DNA of 64,000 nucleotides from NCBI GenBank assembly GCA_964634465.1, contig CAZWLY010000006.1, positions 124,001 to 188,000 on the forward strand. Direction: 5' to 3'. The position numbers and the translations under genes are program-made. Shown here in pieces: positions 25,556-35,361 of this stretch. How positions within the stretch are numbered: the stretch's first letter is position 1; the number at the start of each line of letters is the position of its first letter. The notes below the pieces were generated by a model. It did no database searches and had not been told where the DNA came from. It worked only from the letters and a program-made list of their open reading frames with translations. Source of the stretch: CAZWLY01 sp964634465. Its GTDB lineage: Bacteria > Desulfobacterota > Desulfarculia > G963662305.

Positions 25556-27924
25556 TCGCCAAGCCCAGAAACTACCTGCTGTTCACGGCAGCGGTGGTCG
25601 GCGTCGGCCTGGCCGTCTTCCCCTATCCCCAGCGCCTGTTCGAGATGTACCTGGCGGTGGGACGGCTGGAGCTGGCCGAGAAGCAGGCCAGCATCGTCAT
25701 CAACACCCAGGGCGGCAACCGCCGGGTGCTGTCGTTCCTGGCCCGGCAGGCGGAAAAGGCCGGCGACCCGGAGGTGTTGATCGACTACTACCGGCGCATG
25801 ATCGAGATCGATCCCAAAAACCCGGCCAACTACCAGCATCTGGCCGATACCTACATCTGGTCGGGCCAGCCGGACCTGGCGACGTCGGTTCTGGAAGACA
25901 AGCTGAAGCTGACCCCCGGCGACCTCAAAACGCTGTGGCGACTGGCCGACCTGTACGTGCTCCTGGACAGGCCTAAGGATCTGATCAGGGTGGACGAGAG
26001 GTTGTTGGATTACGCCGAGGACAAGACGGCCATAGCTCAACGGCTGGCCTATCATTACTCACTGGCCGGAATGATCGACAAGGAGCTGGCCCTCCGCCGC
26101 GAACTGGCCGGGCTGGAGCCGGATGACAAGCCGAACCTGCGACGGTTGGCCGAGCTCTTCGAGATGGCCGGCCTGGGCCGGGAAGGGCTGACCTACTTCG
26201 CCGCCCGGCTCCGGCGCGATCCGCACGACCCGGAGCTGGCCCGGCTGGCCCTCGGTCTGGCCGTGGCCGCGGGCGGGCTGGCGGACTGGGAAAAGGCGGC
26301 CCAGGACCTCGAACGCGCCCTGGGCGGCCGCCGGAAGCTGGCCGCCGCCTTGGTCGAGGCGGCTCGGGCCAGAAACAGGACGGCCTTTGCCGGGCGGATC
26401 CTGGCCGACTACGCCCTCGCCCATCCGGACCAGACCTGGCTGGCCGAGGCGGCCGTGGAGCTGTTCAAGGAGGCCGACGCCCTGGACCAGGCCGTGGAGC
26501 TGCTCCGCAAGCTGACTCGAGCCAGACCCGGCGACGAACGGCTCGCCCTCAAGACGGCCCGGCTCGAGCTGGAAAACAACGATCCGGCCGGAGCATATGA
26601 TACCCTGTCGAGGCTGGTCGAGGCCCGGCCCCAAGCCGAGGAGGCCTGGAGGGAGTTGTTGAGGATCGCCGGTTGGACCGGGCGGCCGGACGACGAGCGC
26701 CGGGCGCTGGTAAAGCGCCTGGAGCACCGGCCCGACGATCTGGCCGCCCTGGAGCGTTTGGCCGCGGCGGCCATGGCCGAGCAGGCCTGGCCCGAGGCCG
26801 AGAAGGCGCTGCGCCGACTGACCGCCGCCCGGCCCAAGGAGGCCCGCTACTGGCGCATGCTGGGACGACTCTACCAGTGGAGCGAGAGGCCGAAGATGGC
26901 CCGGCGAGCCTACCTGAAACTGGCCGAGCTCGGAGCGGCCAACGAGGAGGAGAAGGACTTCCTGGCCCGGACCGCACCGCCTCCTCCGGCTGTAGGCGCG
27001 GCCAAGCCGCCGCCCGCGGTCGAGGTCGAGCCGGAGCCGCCCTTGACCCTGGCCCGGCTCAGGGCGCGGCTCCAGAAGAAACCCGGCGATCGACGAACCC
27101 TGTCGGCCTACCTGGAGATGGCCGGCTACACCGAGTTGGCTCCAGAAGACGTCGCCTTCCTCCGGCGGCTGGCCAAAAGGACCGACCGGCCGGAGTTGCT
27201 GGAGCGGATCGGGAGGGTGTTCCTCGCCCGAGACATGGTCGCGGAGGCCCTGCCGCCCTTCGAGAAGCTGGCCAGACTTCGCCCCGGCGACCGGAAGATT
27301 CTCCGGGAGTTGGCCCAATACTACGATTGGGCCGGCCGGCCGGCCGGAAAGCTCAAGGCGCTGGAGAGGCTGATCGCCCTCTCGCCGGCCGACGCCGAGT
27401 TGCGCTTGAGCGCGGCCCGAAGCGCCGTCGCCCTGGGCGACGACAAGGCGGCCGCGAGCCACTACCTGTGGCTGGAAGAGCACGCCCGCCTGGCCCCGGC
27501 CGAGCGGGCCTACCTGGCCGACCTCCTGGCCCGAACCGGGCAAAAGAGCCTCTCCCTGGCCCTGTGCCGGAAAATACTCTCCGCCGTCGCCGCCGACGCC
27601 CGGACGCTCCAGACGGCCGGCGAGACCGCCCTGCGGCTGGACTCGTTCCGGCTGGCCGCGGCCTTGCTGAAGGCCGCCCGGCGCAAGGACCCGGGCCGGA
27701 TCGAACTCCTCAAGCCTCTGGCCCAGGCCGAACTGGCTCTGGGCCGCAAGGAGCGGGCCGCGGCCGTGCTGCGGCTTTATGTGCGCTCCAAACCGGACTA
27801 CGAGGCCTTGTTCCAACTGGGCGAGATACTGCTGAGCCTGGGACGGCGCCGGGAGGCCATGGCCCGCTTCGCTCAGGCCGAAAAGCTGATCGCCGGCCTG
27901 GAAGGGAAAGGTCGGGAACGATGA
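25552..27924 (+). CDS. pelB: PelB-like periplasmic TPR scaffold (N-terminal part of PelB)
   Basis: A 790-residue protein. One membrane anchor (about residues 8-24) is followed by a long run of tetratricopeptide repeats, for example NPANYQHLADTYIWSGQPDL, and a Pro/Glu-rich linker near residues 475-500. There is no beta-barrel. In Pseudomonas PelB, the TPR domain binds PelA and steers the polymer to a fused outer-membrane barrel; here the barrel is in the next gene. Together they have about 1270 residues, similar to full-length PelB. Confidence 0.82.
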   Translation: MIAKPRNYLLFTAAVVGVGLAVFPYPQRLFEMYLAVGRLELAEKQASIVINTQGGNRRVLSFLARQAEKAGDPEVLIDYYRRMIEIDPKNPANYQHLADTYIWSGQPDLATSVLEDKLKLTPGDLKTLWRLADLYVLLDRPKDLIRVDERLLDYAEDKTAIAQRLAYHYSLAGMIDKELALRRELAGLEPDDKPNLRRLAELFEMAGLGREGLTYFAARLRRDPHDPELARLALGLAVAAGGLADWEKAAQDLERALGGRRKLAAALVEAARARNRTAFAGRILADYALAHPDQTWLAEAAVELFKEADALDQAVELLRKLTRARPGDERLALKTARLELENNDPAGAYDTLSRLVEARPQAEEAWRELLRIAGWTGRPDDERRALVKRLEHRPDDLAALERLAAAAMAEQAWPEAEKALRRLTAARPKEARYWRMLGRLYQWSERPKMARRAYLKLAELGAANEEEKDFLARTAPPPPAVGAAKPPPAVEVEPEPPLTLARLRARLQKKPGDRRTLSAYLEMAGYTELAPEDVAFLRRLAKRTDRPELLERIGRVFLARDMVAEALPPFEKLARLRPGDRKILRELAQYYDWAGRPAGKLKALERLIALSPADAELRLSAARSAVALGDDKAAASHYLWLEEHARLAPAERAYLADLLARTGQKSLSLALCRKILSAVAADARTLQTAGETALRLDSFRLAAALLKAARRKDPGRIELLKPLAQAELALGRKERAAAVLRLYVRSKPDYEALFQLGEILLSLGRRREAMARFAQAEKLIAGLEGKGRER

Positions 27925-29363
27925 TGTCGTTTCGTTCAAACCCGGCCCTTCTCGCCGGAGTGATGTTGCTGATCGCAGCCGCGCTCGGCGGGGCGGCGAG
28001 TTGCTTCGGGGCCGAGGGAGACGCTCCGGCGACCCCGGCGACCAAGGAACTCATCAAGGCCCGAATCCATCTCCATCAGGGCCGGATAGACGAGGCGCTC
28101 AGCCTCTACGCCGACCTGGTGAGCCGCTTCCCCGACAACATGGAGCTACGGGCCGACTACATCGAGGCTCTCTTGGAGGCGGGCCGCCTCGAAAGGGCCA
28201 AGCGGGAGTTGGATCGGCTGCTGGCCGCCCGGCCGAACGACCTGCGGGGCCGTTACCTGCTGGCCCGCTGGCATCTGGACCGGGGGGATCCGGCCGCGGC
28301 CTTCAAACTGTTGGAGCGGCTTTGCCGCCAGCATCCGAACCGGGCCGATCTCAAGGCCGACTACGGCCGGACGGCCCAGCGGCTGGGGCTGTGGCTGACG
28401 GCCGCGACGGCCTACAAGGAGTCGCTGGCCATCGACCCCGAGCAGCTGGCCCTGCGCCGCGAGCTGAGAAACCTGCTGGCGGAGCACCGGCCCCGGGTCG
28501 ACTACCGCCTCTCCCGGTTGGAGCGGGCGGCCGACACCGTCTTCTGGCGGCACGAAACCAGACTCTCGAGTCCCATCTCCGAGCGGTTCCGCCTGGAGCT
28601 GGCCTGGAGCGAAAACTGGCAGACCCGTCCCCAGAGCGAGTCCATCTCCAAGGCCGAAGGCTCCAACGGCTCGCTGACGGCCGGCCTGGTGTTCACCCCC
28701 GGCGACGGCTGGACCCTCCGTCTGCGGGGCGGCCCCCGCCTGCACGGACCAGGCGGGGCCGCGGCTGGTCTCGGCCTGGAGTACCGCCGGGACGATCGGC
28801 TCAGCCTCCGGGCCGCGGCCGACTACAACCTGGCCTGGGACGACCCCATCGAGGCGGCCGAGCGGAACGGAACCCAGGACCTGCTCGGCGCGGGAGGCGA
28901 ATGGAGTGGTCTCAAGCCGCTGGTGTTCCAGCTAAACGGGCAGTGGCAGGGCTACTACCTCGAAAACCGCTCGCCCTATGCCGATCGCTACTGGGGCTCG
29001 GCCCTGGTCGGGCTGATCTTGATGGAGCGCCCCTACCTGAACGTCTATTACAGCTTTTATTACGCCCGCTCCCGGCGGAGGGGCGACTCGCTCCTGGACT
29101 TGCTGATCGACGAAGAGGCCGTCCATTCGGCGGGCTTTTATCTTGAAGGCTATCTCCGCCCCCGGCTCTCCGGCCGGCTGAGCGGGGCCGCCCGTTACGA
29201 CTCGGCCCGGAACCTGTCTTCCTTCGAGGCGGCCGTCGGCCTCAAGCTCAAGCTGACCCCGCGGCTGAGCCTGGAGCCGTCTTACGTCTACACCAGCGAG
29301 GTCGAGGCGGTGGGCGGCGGGGAGTCGCACCTGCTGACCTTTGAGATGGGCCTAGTTTTCTGA
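27921..29363 (+). CDS. pelB: PelB-like outer-membrane export barrel (C-terminal part of PelB)
   Basis: A 480-residue protein. A signal peptide (about 10-31) is followed by a few TPR repeats (about 37-190) and then a beta-barrel of alternating aromatic and charged strands (for example LSLRAAADYNLAW, LNVYYSFYYAR, GFYLEGYLRPRLSGRLSG), ending in LLTFEMGLVF with the C-terminal Phe typical of outer-membrane proteins. It would be the Pel secretion pore. It overlaps the TPR gene by four bases. Confidence 0.82.
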   Translation: MMSFRSNPALLAGVMLLIAAALGGAASCFGAEGDAPATPATKELIKARIHLHQGRIDEALSLYADLVSRFPDNMELRADYIEALLEAGRLERAKRELDRLLAARPNDLRGRYLLARWHLDRGDPAAAFKLLERLCRQHPNRADLKADYGRTAQRLGLWLTAATAYKESLAIDPEQLALRRELRNLLAEHRPRVDYRLSRLERAADTVFWRHETRLSSPISERFRLELAWSENWQTRPQSESISKAEGSNGSLTAGLVFTPGDGWTLRLRGGPRLHGPGGAAAGLGLEYRRDDRLSLRAAADYNLAWDDPIEAAERNGTQDLLGAGGEWSGLKPLVFQLNGQWQGYYLENRSPYADRYWGSALVGLILMERPYLNVYYSFYYARSRRRGDSLLDLLIDEEAVHSAGFYLEGYLRPRLSGRLSGAARYDSARNLSSFEAAVGLKLKLTPRLSLEPSYVYTSEVEAVGGGESHLLTFEMGLVF

Positions 29364-29378
29364 CAGGGGAGGAGGAGC

Positions 29379-29963
29379 ATGGCGCACGGGCAAAAGATCG
29401 GAACCGCTCTCAGGGCCGGGACGGCGCTCTGCCTCGGGTTGGCGCTGGCCTGGCTGCTGGCGGCCTGCAGCACCCCAGCGCCCAGGGTGGTGAAAAACGA
29501 CGCCCTCTGGGCCAAGGCCCGGGTGGTGGCCGTCGCCCCCCTGGCCAACCTGACCACCCACTACAAGGCCGGCCTGATCGCAGCCGAGCTGGCCGCGGCC
29601 GAGCTGAGGGCCCTCAAGCGCTTCGAGGTGATCGGCCCCCAGGCGGTCGTCTCCCGGTTGAACCTGGACGAGTTGGCGGTCAACGACGGTCTGGACCTGA
29701 GCCGACCGGCCGAGTTGGGCCGGCGATTGGGGGCCAACACCCTGCTCACCGGGACGGTCAACGAGTTCCGCTACCTCTACGGCCTCTACGACCAGCCGAC
29801 GGTGGGGCTCACCCTGCGCCTGGTGGACCTGAAGACCGGGCAGGTGGTCTGGGAGGCCGTCCACTCGGCCGGCGAGGCCTCCTACTGGCCGTCCAAAATG
29901 ACCCTCAACCAACTGGCGGCGCGGGTGTGCGCCGAGATGATCGGCACTCTGGGGAGTGAATGA
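29379..29963 (+). CDS. pelC: PelC-like outer-membrane lipoprotein
   Basis: A 194-residue lipoprotein with lipobox LLAAC (Cys about 30). The body has the CsgG-like fold seen in PelC: ARVVAVAPLANLT, AELRALKRFEVIG, GANTLLTGTVNEFRY. In Pseudomonas a PelC ring funnels Pel to the PelB pore. It starts 15 bases after the barrel gene with GGGGAGGAGG in front, and overlaps pelD. Confidence 0.86.
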   Translation: MAHGQKIGTALRAGTALCLGLALAWLLAACSTPAPRVVKNDALWAKARVVAVAPLANLTTHYKAGLIAAELAAAELRALKRFEVIGPQAVVSRLNLDELAVNDGLDLSRPAELGRRLGANTLLTGTVNEFRYLYGLYDQPTVGLTLRLVDLKTGQVVWEAVHSAGEASYWPSKMTLNQLAARVCAEMIGTLGSE

Positions 29964-31354
29964 ACCACGGCCGGCTGAAATCCTATTCCTATCTTCTGGA
30001 AATCGGGTTGGCCTTGGCCGCCTTGACCGCCGTCAATCTGATCTGGCGGCCCGGCGATCCGGCCTTCAGCAGCGTCGAGCCGCATCCCTACTGGCTGGTG
30101 GTCGTCCCGATGGCGGTCTACTACGGCTTCAAGGAAGGACTGACCGCCGCCGGGGCCTGCGCCGGGCTCTTTGTCGGCTGGACCTGGTACCTCTCCTCGG
30201 AACAGCATTGGCTGCTGTTTTTCAACCTCAGCCGCTTGAAGACCCCGATCCTGCTCCTGGCCGGGGGGTTGATCCTGGGCGAGCTCCGGGAACGCCACCG
30301 CCGCCGGGAGAGGGCGTTGCAAAACAGGCTGCGGGAAGTGGAGACGGCCCTCCAGGACCTGTCGGTGACCCACCTGTCGCTGATGGAGGCCAACCGCGAG
30401 CTGGAGGTGCGGATTCTGAGCCAGGATCAGACGGTCCACACCCTCTACGAAGCGGCCGAGAGTCTGAAGCACCTCGACGAAGAGGCCATCTATCCCTCTT
30501 TGGCCCGGATGCTGGTCAACTACCTGGGCGTCACCGGGGCCTCGGTCTACCTGCTCCAGGAGAACAGGTTCGTGCGGGCGGCTCTGGAGGGAGACGTCGC
30601 CGACGACCAGGCTCCGCCCTCGCTGCCCAATGACGAAGGGCTGATGGGCGCGGCCCTCATCCAGCGCAAGCCGGTCACCATCAAGATGATCCTCAGCCAG
30701 AAGGAGGCCGCCGCTTTCGCCGACCAGCCGATCCTCATCAGCGCCCCCTTGATCCTGGAGGGCGGCCAGGTGGTCGGCGTGCTCAACGTCCACAAATTGC
30801 CCTTCCTGCGCTTCACCCCCGGAACGCTGCGGATGGTCGGCCTGGTGGCGGACTGGGCCTCCATCGCCCTGACCAACGCCCGGAAGCACAAGGAGGTGGC
30901 CGACAAGAACATCGCCGACGAGCTGACCGGAGCCTACACCAAGGAGTACCTCGACAAGAGGCTGAAAGAAGAATACAGCCGGGCCAGGCGATACGGCACC
31001 GATCTGTCGGCGATCATGGTCAAGATCGAGGACTTCGAGGCCATCGACGAGACGGTCAAGCCGGATATCCTGAGCGTCCTAGGCGTCGTCTTCGCCAAGA
31101 GCGTCAGGGATTCGGACATGATCTTCCGCTACGCCGGGGAAGACACCTTCGTCCTGCTTCTGCCGGTCACCCCCAAGGACGGAGCGGCGGTGGTGGCCGG
31201 CCGGATCGAAGACGAACTCAACGCCTTCCAGTTCCGGCCGTTCTCGGATCCCGACCGCCTGCTCAAGATCCGGACCGGCACCGTCGAGGCGACCCCGGAG
31301 ATGTCCGGCCCCCAAGAGTTCCTCGACCGGCTGGTCAAGGACATGGAGGCTTGA
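29960..31354 (+). CDS. pelD: PelD, inner-membrane c-di-GMP receptor
   Basis: A 464-residue protein. Four N-terminal membrane helices (about 10-105) and a coiled coil precede a GAF domain (about 175-310) and a degenerate GGDEF domain (about 320-464). The active-site motif reads AGEDT instead of GGDEF, so it should not make c-di-GMP. The inhibitory-site motif RDSD (RxxD) lies exactly five residues before it, as required for binding c-di-GMP in PelD. It would switch on polymerisation by PelF after binding the nucleotide. Confidence 0.9.
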   Translation: MNHGRLKSYSYLLEIGLALAALTAVNLIWRPGDPAFSSVEPHPYWLVVVPMAVYYGFKEGLTAAGACAGLFVGWTWYLSSEQHWLLFFNLSRLKTPILLLAGGLILGELRERHRRRERALQNRLREVETALQDLSVTHLSLMEANRELEVRILSQDQTVHTLYEAAESLKHLDEEAIYPSLARMLVNYLGVTGASVYLLQENRFVRAALEGDVADDQAPPSLPNDEGLMGAALIQRKPVTIKMILSQKEAAAFADQPILISAPLILEGGQVVGVLNVHKLPFLRFTPGTLRMVGLVADWASIALTNARKHKEVADKNIADELTGAYTKEYLDKRLKEEYSRARRYGTDLSAIMVKIEDFEAIDETVKPDILSVLGVVFAKSVRDSDMIFRYAGEDTFVLLLPVTPKDGAAVVAGRIEDELNAFQFRPFSDPDRLLKIRTGTVEATPEMSGPQEFLDRLVKDMEA

Positions 31355-32395
31355 GTGGCGGTGCGGCTGCTGGGAGCGCTGTTGACGGCGGCGGCGATCG
31401 CCCTGGAGCTGCTGGGCCCCGGCCAATGGCTGGCCGCCCAGGCGGGTCGTCCCCTCTCCCTCTTGCCGGACCTCGGCCGGGCGGCCTTGATCCACGCGGC
31501 CGCGGTCGGCCTGGGCGGTTTGGGGATCAGACTCGCCCGAGGCGGCGAACAGGGGCCGGCCCTGGGTCTGCTGACCGTCATCGTCGGCTTCTTCATCCCC
31601 CTCGTCGGCCTGCCGGCGATGGGGCTCATCTCCATCCTGCAACGATACCGCCCCCTGCGCCGGGGCATCGTCGAGCAGTACCGCGACTACATCGACCGCG
31701 ACCGGGAGGAGCAGGTCGAGGAGTTGAAACCGCTGGATGACGTGGTCACCTTTTTGATGGGCGAGCTGTCGGTGGAGCCGCTGGCCGACCTGCTGGCCAG
31801 CGAGGACCACGAGATGCGGCGGGCGGCCATCGAAGTCCTGCGCCGGCTGAAGAACCCGACGGCCATCCGACTGCTCAGGCAGGCCCTCAAAGACCCCAAC
31901 CCCGAGGTGAGGGTCTATGCCACCGGCGCGTTGACCCGGGTGGACGCCGAGATGAACGAGGCCATAGAATCGGCCGCGGCCAGGGCCGAGCGCTCGCTCG
32001 GCGATATGGACGCCCTGCTGGCCTGGGCCGAGGCCATGCTGGCTTACGTCAGGAGCGGGCTGTTGGACCCCGACTCGCAGAAACACTATCTGACCCTGGC
32101 CGAAGAGCCGATCAAGAAGGCCTTGGAGATCGACGACAGCCACAGTCAGGCGCTCGATCTGCTGGGCCAGGTCTCCCTGCTCCAAGGCCGGCCCCGCCAG
32201 GCCCAGAAAGCCTTCGAGAAGATCATCGCCCGCCACGGACCGACGGCCGGGGCCCTGGCCGGTCTGGCCGAGGCGCTCTACGAACAGGGGGAATACGGCC
32301 GCCTGGCCGAGACCTGCCGGAACATTCTGAAGACCGCGGTCCCCGAAGAGCTCGATCACGACATCGCCGCGGCGGTGGAGATGTGGGCCCAATGA
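31355..32395 (+). CDS. pelE: PelE-like inner-membrane protein
   Basis: A 346-residue protein. Two to three hydrophobic segments (about 5-25, 38-57, 68-90) are followed by a helical cytosolic domain with a HEAT-like section (LADLLASEDHEMRRAAIEVL, AIRLLRQALKDPNPEVRV) and TPR-like repeats at the end. PelE links PelD, PelF and PelG in the inner membrane. The start is GTG 31355, immediately after the pelD stop; another GTG two codons on is possible. Overlaps pelF by four bases. Confidence 0.82.
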   Translation: MAVRLLGALLTAAAIALELLGPGQWLAAQAGRPLSLLPDLGRAALIHAAAVGLGGLGIRLARGGEQGPALGLLTVIVGFFIPLVGLPAMGLISILQRYRPLRRGIVEQYRDYIDRDREEQVEELKPLDDVVTFLMGELSVEPLADLLASEDHEMRRAAIEVLRRLKNPTAIRLLRQALKDPNPEVRVYATGALTRVDAEMNEAIESAAARAERSLGDMDALLAWAEAMLAYVRSGLLDPDSQKHYLTLAEEPIKKALEIDDSHSQALDLLGQVSLLQGRPRQAQKAFEKIIARHGPTAGALAGLAEALYEQGEYGRLAETCRNILKTAVPEELDHDIAAAVEMWAQ

Positions 32396-33915
32396 ACAAG
32401 GCGGGCGACACCAGAGCGGACGGCTACCGGGCCGACGTGTGCCTGGTGCTGGAGGGCACCTACCCCTACGTTCCCGGCGGCGTGTCCACCTGGGTCCACA
32501 ACCTGGTCTCCTCCCTGACCGATCTGACCTTCTGGGGGGTGGTCATCCTGCCCTCCAAGGAGCAGGAATGGACGCCGCGCTACGAGACTCCGCCCAACTT
32601 GAAGGGTCTGACCCACATCTACGTCCACGACTACCGCCTCTCCGAGAAGAGGCGCATCTTCCCCCGCCGCCGCAAGGCGTTCAAGTTCCTGCACGAGTTC
32701 CACCGCGCCGTCCGTTCCGACCGACCCGAGGTGTTCGATCGGTTCGTGGACCTGTTCTACCCGCCCGAGAAGAGGCCCGTCTCCACCAAGGAGATGATCT
32801 ACTCCAAGGCGGCCTGGAAACTGCTGCTGCAACTCTACCAGCCCGAGGGAAACGAGGATTCGTTCATCGACTACTTCTGGACCTACCGCTTCAACCACCT
32901 GCCGATCTACCAGGTGCTGGACGCGCCCATGCCCCGGGCCAAGGTGTACCACACCATCTCCACCGGTTTCGCCGGCCTCTACGCCTCGGTGGCGGCCAGA
33001 AGGTATGACCGGAGCCTGATTCTGACCGAGCACGGCATCTACACCAAGGAGCGGAAGATCGAGATCGCCCAGGCCGAGTGGATCTACCTGACCAACCGGG
33101 ACGAGCTGAAAATCCAGAAAGACCTGGGAGCCTTTCAGCGAATGTGGATCCACACCTTCGAGGGATTGAGCCGGATAACCTACCATGTCGCCTCGGAGGT
33201 GATCACCCTCTACGAAGGCAACCGCCAGATCCAACTGGCCGACGGCTGCCCGCCGGAGAAAACCAGAATCGTGCCCAACGGCATCCGCCTGGAAAAGTTC
33301 GCCGGCTTGAAAAAAGAACCCCGCCCGGCGGACGAGCCCTTCCACATCGGCTTCGTCGGCCGGGTGGTACCCATCAAGGACGTAAAGACTTTCTTGCGGG
33401 CCTGCAAACTGGTGAGCCTGCATCGTCACGACGTCAAGTTCTTCATCATCGGCCCCACCGACGAAGACGAGGACTACTTCCAGGCCTGCCTGGCCCTGAC
33501 TCAAACCTTGGGGCTGGCGGACAAGGTCGAGTACACCGGCAAGGTCGATGTGCTCGACTACTACCCCCGCCTGGACGTGGTCTGCCTGACCAGCGTCAGC
33601 GAGGCCCAGCCGCTGGTCATCATGGAGGCCAATTGCGCCGGCATCCCGGTGGTGGCCACGGACGTCGGGGCCTGCTCCGAGCTGCTCAACGGCCGGACCC
33701 CGGAGGACCGGGCCCTCGGCCCCAGCGGCCTGATCACCGCCGTGGCCGATCCCACGGCCACGGCCAAGGCCGTGTTGCGGATACTTGAAGACGAGGAGCT
33801 GCGACGGGCGATGGCCGAGGCGGGCCGGGAGCGGATCAGACGATTTTACCAGGAGCAAGCCCTGAACCAGACCTATCGCCGGATCTACGGGCGCTACCTG
33901 GGCGAACAGAAATGA
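32392..33915 (+). CDS. pelF: PelF, family-4 glycosyltransferase
   Basis: A 507-residue cytosolic glycosyltransferase with the GT-B fold. The N-terminal glycine loop is GTYPYVPGGVSTWVH. The donor-binding half has IGFVGRVVPIKDVKTFLRA, the DYYPRLDVVCLTSVSEAQPLVIMEA motif with the nucleotide-sugar Glu, and GACSELL. PelF polymerises Pel from UDP-sugars. ATG 32392 overlaps the pelE stop (ATGA). Confidence 0.93.
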   Translation: MNKAGDTRADGYRADVCLVLEGTYPYVPGGVSTWVHNLVSSLTDLTFWGVVILPSKEQEWTPRYETPPNLKGLTHIYVHDYRLSEKRRIFPRRRKAFKFLHEFHRAVRSDRPEVFDRFVDLFYPPEKRPVSTKEMIYSKAAWKLLLQLYQPEGNEDSFIDYFWTYRFNHLPIYQVLDAPMPRAKVYHTISTGFAGLYASVAARRYDRSLILTEHGIYTKERKIEIAQAEWIYLTNRDELKIQKDLGAFQRMWIHTFEGLSRITYHVASEVITLYEGNRQIQLADGCPPEKTRIVPNGIRLEKFAGLKKEPRPADEPFHIGFVGRVVPIKDVKTFLRACKLVSLHRHDVKFFIIGPTDEDEDYFQACLALTQTLGLADKVEYTGKVDVLDYYPRLDVVCLTSVSEAQPLVIMEANCAGIPVVATDVGACSELLNGRTPEDRALGPSGLITAVADPTATAKAVLRILEDEELRRAMAEAGRERIRRFYQEQALNQTYRRIYGRYLGEQK

Positions 33916-33976
33916 TCCCCGGCTCTCTCGGCGCCGCCGGGCGGGCCGGGAAACGAGAACGAAGAAAGGAACTCTT

Positions 33977-35347
33977 TTGGCAGGCATCGGCTTCGAGTTA
34001 AGACGGCTGCTCCGCAAAGAGACCTTCATCGGCGAAGTGCAGGCCTACCTGTACTCCACCATCATCTCTTCCGGCCCGTGGCTGCTTTCCGTGTTCTGCC
34101 TGGCCTTCCTGGGAATCTACTTCGCCCGGCGGCTGGACACCGCCGAGCAGATGCTCTTCCGGGTCAGCGTGGTCTATTGTTACGCCTTTTCCTTGATCAT
34201 CACCGGCCCCGTCCAACTGGCGGCCACCCGTTACCTGGCCGACCGCCATTACGCCGGCGACGATGAGGCCACCGTGCCGGCCTTCATCACCGTGCTGGCC
34301 GTAACCCTCCCCCTCCAGGCCGCCCTGGCGATCTGGTTCCTGGGCCGGATCGAGGCCGGGCTGATCTTCAAGCTCGCCGCCGGCACGCTCTACCTGACCA
34401 TCAGCGGCATTTGGCTGAGCATGGTCTTTCTCTCCGCGGCCAAGGACTACCGCTCGATAGTGCTCGCCTTTTTCGTCGGCACCTGCCTGAGCCTGGTCGG
34501 GTCGGTGTTCCTGGGAGACAGAATGGGGCTGGACGGACTGATGGCCGGTTATGTGGGCGGTCAGATATTGATCTTCCTGAGTCTCGTCTTGCGTATCGTA
34601 ATCGAGTTCGAAGTCGCCGGCCGCTTCAGCCGGGGCGTGCTGGAGTATCTTTTCGGGCGCGTCTCCCTGGTCGCCGCCGGGCTGGCCCTCAACCTGGGCA
34701 TCTGGATCGACAAGATGGTCTTCTGGTGGTCAGACGAGGCCAAGGTGATCGACGGCCTGTTGGCCTCTCATCAACTGTACGAAACTTCCACCTTCCTGGC
34801 CTACCTGACCATCATCCCGTCCCTGTCCTACTTTCTGATCAAGGTGGAGACCGATTTCTACGACCAGTACCGGACCTTTTTTACGGCCATCACCCGAAAG
34901 CGGGCCTTCGGCTCGATCCGGGAGATGAAAGCCCGCATGTCCACCACTCTCTCCGAGGGGCTGCGCTCCATCCTCATCATTCAGGGGGCCACGACCGGCC
35001 TGGCCCTCTACCTGGCTCCCTGGCTGATGGCCGAGATGAACCTCTCGGCGCTCTACCTGGGCGTGCTCAGGGCGGCCATCCTGGGGGCGTTTCTGCAGAG
35101 CCTCTTTCTTCTGACCGTCATCATCCTGTTCTACTTCGACCTCCGCGGTCAGGCCCTGGTCCTCAGCCTGTTCTTCCTGACGGCCAACGGCCTTCTGTCG
35201 TGGCTCAGCCTCAAACTGGGGTTTCCGTACTACGGTTACGGCTACGCCCTGGCCTCGCTGCTGTCTCTGTTGTTGGGGGCGGCCATGCTGGAGTGGGGCT
35301 TGAAGAACCTGGAGTACCTGGTCTTCGCCAAGCAGCCGGTGAGCTGA
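33977..35347 (+). CDS. pelG: PelG, polysaccharide transporter
   Basis: A 456-residue membrane protein with about 12 helices, of the MOP flippase-like PelG family. The N-terminus AGIGFELRRLLRKETFIGEV and SSGPWLLSV are family hallmarks. It moves Pel across the inner membrane together with PelDEF. TTG 33977 is the start, six bases after AAAGGA. It is the last gene of the pel operon. Confidence 0.92.
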   Translation: MAGIGFELRRLLRKETFIGEVQAYLYSTIISSGPWLLSVFCLAFLGIYFARRLDTAEQMLFRVSVVYCYAFSLIITGPVQLAATRYLADRHYAGDDEATVPAFITVLAVTLPLQAALAIWFLGRIEAGLIFKLAAGTLYLTISGIWLSMVFLSAAKDYRSIVLAFFVGTCLSLVGSVFLGDRMGLDGLMAGYVGGQILIFLSLVLRIVIEFEVAGRFSRGVLEYLFGRVSLVAAGLALNLGIWIDKMVFWWSDEAKVIDGLLASHQLYETSTFLAYLTIIPSLSYFLIKVETDFYDQYRTFFTAITRKRAFGSIREMKARMSTTLSEGLRSILIIQGATTGLALYLAPWLMAEMNLSALYLGVLRAAILGAFLQSLFLLTVIILFYFDLRGQALVLSLFFLTANGLLSWLSLKLGFPYYGYGYALASLLSLLLGAAMLEWGLKNLEYLVFAKQPVS

Positions 35348-35361
35348 TTCAGGCTCACCGC

